NCBI RefSeq assembly: GCF_000263855.1
Contig: NZ_AJWX01000001.1
Location: forward strand, 357,491 to 421,490
Source of the DNA: Pseudomonas sp. M47T1
GTDB taxonomy: Bacteria; Pseudomonadota; Gammaproteobacteria; Pseudomonadales; Pseudomonadaceae
DNA length: 64,000 nt
Direction of reading: 5' to 3'
The notes under the pieces are model-generated. The model did no database searches, was not told the origin of the DNA, and was given only the letters and a program-made list of their open reading frames with translations. Position 1 is the stretch's first letter. Each line of letters begins with the position of its first letter. This document shows, piece after piece, positions 59,193 through 64,000 of the stretch. Position numbers and translations under genes: made by a program.

Positions 59193-59543
59193 ATGAGCGT
59201 CGAATCCTTCACACCCACGGCTTTGCAATTCACCCATGGTGCCGCGCACAAGGTGAAGACCCTGGTCGATGAGGAAGGCAATGAGCGTCTGAAACTGCGG
59301 GTTTTCGTGACCGGCGGTGGTTGCTCGGGTTTCCAGTACGGCTTCACATTTGATGAAGACGTTGCCGAAGATGACACCATCGTCGAGCGCGAAGGTGTGA
59401 GCCTGGTGGTTGACCCCATGAGTTTCCAGTACCTGGCTGGTGCCGAAGTGGACTACCAGGAAGGTCTGGAAGGCTCGCGCTTCGTCATCAACAACCCCAA
59501 CGCGTCCACCACGTGTGGTTGCGGTCAGTCGTTCTCGATCTGA
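59193..59543 (+). CDS. erpA: Iron-sulfur cluster insertion protein ErpA
   Basis: This 116-residue A-type carrier delivers Fe-S clusters to apo-enzymes such as IspG/IspH. Its three conserved cysteines are Cys44 ([11 protein letters not shown]), Cys108 and Cys110 ([11 protein letters not shown]). ATG 59193 with GGGAGAGAG upstream is chosen over an earlier in-frame ATG at 59115. Confidence 0.95.
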   Translation: MSVESFTPTALQFTHGAAHKVKTLVDEEGNERLKLRVFVTGGGCSGFQYGFTFDEDVAEDDTIVEREGVSLVVDPMSFQYLAGAEVDYQEGLEGSRFVINNPNASTTCGCGQSFSI

Positions 59544-59555
59544 CGGTTGCGCAAT

Positions 59556-59586
59556 GAAAAACGCCGCGTTCATACGCGGCGTTTTG
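59556..59586. terminator. Two-way terminator between erpA and anmK
   Basis: AAAAACGCCGCG-ttcata-CGCGGCGTTTTGC is a strong stem with A runs on one side and T runs on the other, so it can end erpA on the plus strand and anmK on the minus strand. Confidence 0.92.
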
Positions 59587-59597
59587 CTGTCTGCGGT

Positions 59598-60692
<1,095 letters not shown>

Positions 60693-62126
60693 TTACTTCT
60701 TGCTCGCGACCATGGTGGATTTCTCCTGGTCCATCTGCGCCATCAGTGGCTGGGCGACCTGCATGAAGCGGGCCTTTTCATTCCTGGCAATCGGGTCGGC
60801 CATGGGCAATTTCTGGCCCAGCGGATCGACGTGCACGCCATTCACCTGGAACTCGTAATGCACGTGCGGGCCTGTGGACAGGCCAGTAGTACCAATATAG
60901 CCGATGACCTGGCCCTGCTTGACAACGGAGCCGGCATGAATGCCCTTGGCGAAGCCCTGCATGTGCCCGTAGAGGGTCTTGTAAGTCTTGCCATGGGCGA
61001 TGATCACGGTGTTGCCGTAGCCGCCACGGCGCCCCGCCAGTTCCACTTTACCGTCGCCGGTGGCCTTGATCGGGGTGCCGCGAGGAGCAGCATAGTCCAC
61101 GCCTTGGTGGGCGCGGATCTTGTTCAGAATGGGGTGGAAGCGACCTACCGAGAAGCGCGAGCTGATACGGGCGAAGTCCACTGGCGAGCGCACGAAGGCC
61201 TTGCGCATGCTGTTGCCTTCGGCGGTGTAGTAGTTGGTGGAACCTTGTTTGTTGGTGTAGCGCACGGCGGTGTAGGTTTTGCCGCGGTTGGTGAAGCGCG
61301 CCGCCAGGATGTTGCCGGTGCCGATCACCTTGCCGTTGAGTACCTTCTGCTCGTACATCACATCGAAGATATCGCCCTGGCGGATGTCCTGAGCGAAGTC
61401 CACGTCATAATTGAAGATGTTCACCAGGTCCATCACCTGGTTGTGGGACAGCCCCGCGCGCTGGCCGGACAGTGACAGCGAGTTCTTGATCACGCCATGC
61501 GCATAGGCCTCGCGCATGACCGGCTTGATCACGTCGCGGTTGAACGCAAAGCCTTTCGCGCCACGTACCAGGCGGATGCTTTCGGTATTGCTCAGTTTGG
61601 TGTGCAGGCTGGTGAGCTGGCCGTCAGGGCTGATTTCGAACTCCAGTACCTGGCCGTTCTTCAACTGCGCGAACTGCTTGGCCTGTTTGTCGCTGGCCAG
61701 CACTTCCTGGGCGGCAGAGGCGGGCAGACCGGCTTCGTCGAACAGCTTGGACAGTGTGTCACCCTTGCGCACGGTGACTTCGCGATGGCCAGGGGCTTTC
61801 TTGTCGGCGGCGTCAGCCACCGGTTCCGGGGTGGCCGGGGCTTGGGCGGTGTCCTTATCCTGATCATCAGGCTCGTTGTCGATCTGCGCGAAGGGCGCGG
61901 GTACTGCCTGTTGCTCACCCAGGTCAGCGGCCGGTGCGTCTTTCTCGGCCTGCTTGAGCTGGTCTGCCGGGGTTTGCAGCTCCAGGGGCGCGGAGGTGCG
62001 CTTGGCCTCCACTTCGCTGGAAGGAAATACCAGCAAGGCGAGGCTGAGGAGGGCGGCGATGCCGCTGGCAGCCAGTAAATGGCTCTTCGGATAAAGCGGA
62101 GGCGCTTTAGGCGGTTCGCTGGTCAT
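60693..62126 (-). CDS. M23-family peptidase with OapA/LysM-like domain (MepM-like)
   Basis: This 477-residue protein has an N-terminal signal anchor (LLAASGIAALLSLALLVFPSSEVEA), a LysM/OapA-like region (HREVTVRKGDTLSKLFDEAGLPASAAQEVL, about 115-160), an M23 N-terminal domain, and a C-terminal lysostaphin-fold peptidase with zinc ligands in RAHQGVDYAAPRGTPIKA and GPHVHYEFQVNG. Such enzymes cleave D-Ala-mDAP crosslinks during wall growth. It is adjacent to anmK, fitting wall turnover. The start at 62126 is chosen over an upstream ATG whose 46 residues translate the promoter region. Confidence 0.93.
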   Translation of the reverse strand: MTSEPPKAPPLYPKSHLLAASGIAALLSLALLVFPSSEVEAKRTSAPLELQTPADQLKQAEKDAPAADLGEQQAVPAPFAQIDNEPDDQDKDTAQAPATPEPVADAADKKAPGHREVTVRKGDTLSKLFDEAGLPASAAQEVLASDKQAKQFAQLKNGQVLEFEISPDGQLTSLHTKLSNTESIRLVRGAKGFAFNRDVIKPVMREAYAHGVIKNSLSLSGQRAGLSHNQVMDLVNIFNYDVDFAQDIRQGDIFDVMYEQKVLNGKVIGTGNILAARFTNRGKTYTAVRYTNKQGSTNYYTAEGNSMRKAFVRSPVDFARISSRFSVGRFHPILNKIRAHQGVDYAAPRGTPIKATGDGKVELAGRRGGYGNTVIIAHGKTYKTLYGHMQGFAKGIHAGSVVKQGQVIGYIGTTGLSTGPHVHYEFQVNGVHVDPLGQKLPMADPIARNEKARFMQVAQPLMAQMDQEKSTMVASKK

Positions 62127-62336
62127 AGGTAATTTGACTTTGAAAAAGATGAAATGGAAAAGATGAATGACATGATAAAGATGAAATAACTGTATAAAAT
62201 ATAACCAAATCCTTTCCAAAGCAAGCAGGCAGACGCCTTGACCCGCCGCTGGGGTCACATGCAAGTCAAAAACTTGTAATTGGTGCCTGATCTTGTATGG
62301 TTGTTTCCCTTTGAATCTAAGCCTTGCGGGTTGGTT
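62127..62336. promoter_or_regulatory. Divergent M23 peptidase-tyrS region with three AAAGATGAA repeats
   Basis: AAAGATGAA occurs three times on the plus strand at 62145, 62159 and 62177, in the leader of the M23 gene. The area 62130-62215 is AT-rich, with minus-strand TTTTATACAGT near 62189-62199 as a -10 candidate. tyrS lacks a good Shine-Dalgarno, and no T-box or other riboswitch is visible. Confidence 0.5.
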
Positions 62337-63536
62337 ATGAAGTCGGTTGAAGAGCAGCTAGCGCTGATCAAACGTGGTGCGGAAGAGGTACTGGTCGAGT
62401 CCGAACTGGTCGAGAAGCTCAAGCGCGGGCAGCCGCTGCGAATCAAGGCCGGTTTTGACCCTACTGCCCCCGATCTGCACCTGGGGCATACGGTACTTAT
62501 TAATAAGCTGCGCCAGTTCCAGGAGCTGGGGCATCACGTGATCTTCCTGATCGGTGACTTCACTGGCCTGATCGGTGACCCGAGCGGCAAGAGCGCAACC
62601 CGTCCGCCGCTGACGCGCGAGCAGGTCCTGGCCAACGCCGAGACTTATAAGGCACAGGTATTCAAGATTCTTGATCCGGCCAAGACGGAAGTGGCGTTCA
62701 ACTCCACCTGGATGGACGCGATGAGCCCGGCTGATTTCATTCGGCTGTCGTCGCAGTACACCGTGGCGCGCATGCTCGAGCGCGATGACTTCGACAAGCG
62801 CTACAAGTCCAATCAGTCCATCGCTATCCACGAGTTCCTTTATCCGCTGGTGCAGGGTTATGACTCCGTTGCCTTGAAGGCGGACGTGGAGCTGGGCGGT
62901 ACCGACCAGAAGTTCAACCTGCTGATGGGGCGTGAGCTTCAGCGCGCCTACGGCCAGGAAGCGCAGAACATCGTGACCATGCCGTTGCTCGAAGGCCTGG
63001 ATGGCGTGAAGAAGATGTCCAAGTCCCTGGGCAACTACGTCGGCATCCAGGAAGCGCCGGGCGTGATGTACAGCAAGCTGGTGTCCATCCCGGATGCACT
63101 GATGTGGCGTTACTTCGAGCTGCTGAGCTTCCGCTCGATGGAAGAGATCAATGGCTTCAAGGCTGATGTCGAGGCTGGTGCCAACCCGCGTGATATCAAG
63201 ATCAAACTGGCGGAAGAGATCGTGGCGCGTTTCCATGGCGAGGAAGCGGCTGCCAGCGCGCACCGTGCTGCCGGTAACCGCATGAAGGAAGGTGAGTTGC
63301 CTGAAGACCTGCCAGAGGTCGAGATCGCTGCTGCCGAGGATATGCCTATTGCGGCCATCCTTAATAAGGCGGGCCTGGTAAAGAACTCGGCTGCTGCGCG
63401 TGATTTGCTGGCTGCGGGCAGCGTGCGTATAGATGGTGAGGTTGTGGATCGTGGGTTTGTCTTTGCTGTAGGCGCTACGCATGTGTGCCAGGCGGGGAAG
63501 AAGGCGTTTGCGCGGATTACGCTGAAGGCTGAGTAG
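62337..63536 (+). CDS. tyrS: Tyrosyl-tRNA synthetase
   Basis: This 399-residue class I synthetase has the HIGH motif as [15 protein letters not shown] near residue 45 and KMSKS in [15 protein letters not shown] near residue 228; the C-terminal S4 domain ([32 protein letters not shown]) binds tRNA. ATG 62337 ([11 protein letters not shown]) gives the normal length. It belongs to the TyrZ-like branch common in Pseudomonas. It is followed by a strong terminator and then the rrn promoter. Confidence 0.96.
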   Translation: MKSVEEQLALIKRGAEEVLVESELVEKLKRGQPLRIKAGFDPTAPDLHLGHTVLINKLRQFQELGHHVIFLIGDFTGLIGDPSGKSATRPPLTREQVLANAETYKAQVFKILDPAKTEVAFNSTWMDAMSPADFIRLSSQYTVARMLERDDFDKRYKSNQSIAIHEFLYPLVQGYDSVALKADVELGGTDQKFNLLMGRELQRAYGQEAQNIVTMPLLEGLDGVKKMSKSLGNYVGIQEAPGVMYSKLVSIPDALMWRYFELLSFRSMEEINGFKADVEAGANPRDIKIKLAEEIVARFHGEEAAASAHRAAGNRMKEGELPEDLPEVEIAAAEDMPIAAILNKAGLVKNSAAARDLLAAGSVRIDGEVVDRGFVFAVGATHVCQAGKKAFARITLKAE

Positions 63537-63560
63537 GGTGGTTGAATAGGTATAGAGAGA

Positions 63561-63590
63561 AGGGCGGGCCGTGGGCCCGCCCTTTTTTGG
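63561..63590 (+). terminator. Terminator of tyrS
   Basis: AAGGGCGGGC-cgtg-GGCCCGCCCTTTTTT: a long GC stem with six T residues, 24 bases past the stop. Confidence 0.95.
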
Positions 63591-63838
63591 TTTTTGGGGG
63601 GGCGTGGGTGGGGCGCCAGGTGCACGTCGTAAGCATGCATCAAGGCCACCAGGTGCAACACCCATCTCCAGCGAGGCACGTTGCAACCAACGTGGGAGCG
63701 GCCTCTGGCCGCGAAGCGCCGCGCGGGCGGCGCTCGATGCTGTGAGGCTTGAAGATCCCCAGGCATGCACCTGATGGCCTTTATAGGGTCCCCTTTGGGA
63801 TGCTTTTGATCTTTATGACAATTTCCCAAAATCAACCC
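63591..63838. other. Gene-free spacer with a REP-like element
   Basis: Between the tyrS terminator and the rrn promoter I see no gene. GTGGGAGCGGCC-tct-GGCCGCGAAGCG at 63693-63719 is a copy of the common Pseudomonas GTGGGAGCGGCCTTT-type repeat. The AT-rich stretch just before the promoter (63791-63835) could act as an UP element and hold Fis sites, as in other rrn promoters. Confidence 0.5.
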
Positions 63839-63866
63839 TTGACGCCCCCTCAAATCTCTCTATAAT
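63839..63866 (+). promoter_or_regulatory. rRNA operon promoter P1
   Basis: -35 TTGACG (63839-63844) and a perfect -10 TATAAT (63861-63866) are 16 bases apart, followed by a GC-rich discriminator TCGCCCC, the hallmark of stringently controlled rRNA promoters. Transcription should begin near 63873. In P. putida an rrn operon follows tyrS, which supports the call. Confidence 0.8.
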
Positions 63867-63982
63867 TCGCCCCACTTCCGGCGCAACCGAAACGGAAAAC
63901 TCCTTGAGTTTCAAAGAGTTAACCGAAGTAGCCAGCGAGGAAGCGCTTCGATGAAACAGATCGAAAGCGGTGAAAAAGGCAG

Positions 63983-64000
63983 TTGACAGCAACGTAGGTT
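63983..64000 (+). promoter_or_regulatory. Start of a second rRNA promoter, cut by the right edge
   Basis: A perfect TTGACA (63983-63988) lies in the leader 144 bases downstream of the first -35. The matching -10 would fall just past base 64000. The preceding GAAACAGATCGAAAGCGGTGAAAAAGG resembles Pseudomonas rrn leaders with tandem promoters. Confidence 0.6.

Noticed and set aside
62260..62336. T-box or tyrosine-responsive leader before tyrS
   Set aside because: The leader is short, has no T-box core, and such elements are rare in gamma-proteobacteria.

Overview
The window is a GC-rich, gene-dense stretch of a Pseudomonas chromosome, most likely from the P. putida group. This rests on gene content and order: lysine monooxygenase/amidase (davBA), the rmcA-rpoD-dnaG-rpsU block, the prkA-DUF444-spoVR triad, lptD-surA-pdxA-rsmA-apaGH, the amgK-murU peptidoglycan-recycling pair, the agtSR-agtABCD GABA/5-aminovalerate locus, trpEGDC, crp/vfr, coq7, hemJ, argC, erpA, anmK, tyrS, and finally an rRNA operon promoter at the right edge. 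I recognised these from protein motifs and remembered synteny; no database search was run.

Layout. 1-3143 is accessory: the start of a polysaccharide/O-antigen type operon on the minus strand (2OG-oxygenase-like protein, PLP sugar aminotransferase, flippase running off the left edge) behind an AT-richer leader with a consensus promoter and two identical ops-like elements. 3144-6239 is lysine catabolism (davA, davB, an Lrp-type regulator). 6467-7797 holds a cobalamin-riboswitch-controlled cbtBA cobalt transporter and a CAU-anticodon tRNA. 7813-16222 runs from rmcA (c-di-GMP enzyme) into the macromolecular synthesis genes rpoD, dnaG and rpsU. 16424-20183 has tsaD, plsY, folB, a folK-like gene and cca. 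20247-25139 is the spoVR/DUF444/prkA stress module. 25419-33078 is glpE, apaH, apaG, rsmA, pdxA, surA and lptD. 33208-35667 is amgK, murU and a djlA-like gene. 36821-44511 is the agt sensor, regulator and ABC transporter, followed by an iron-dependent alcohol dehydrogenase. 45900-51428 is rpe, gph, trpE, trpG, trpD and trpC. 51464-62126 is mostly single housekeeping genes, ending with anmK and an M23 peptidase. 62337-64000 is tyrS, its terminator and the rrn promoter region.

How the genes work together. DavB and DavA convert lysine to 5-aminovalerate, and the Agt system 31 kb away is of the type that senses and imports 5-aminovalerate and GABA. AnmK, AmgK and MurU are three parts of the MurNAc salvage route back to UDP-MurNAc. 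LptD and SurA are outer-membrane assembly partners and share an operon. Gph and TrpE are linked because an apparent trp leader peptide (two Trp codons) is the in-frame last 14 codons of gph.

I see no prophage, CRISPR array, insertion sequence or recognisable defence system. The trpE-trpG junction, which carries a pyocin cluster in P. aeruginosa PAO1, is empty here. The least ordinary parts are the left-edge operon leader, the gph/trpL nesting, the cca ribosome-binding site embedded in a terminator stem, and the folK-like gene with a degenerate signature.
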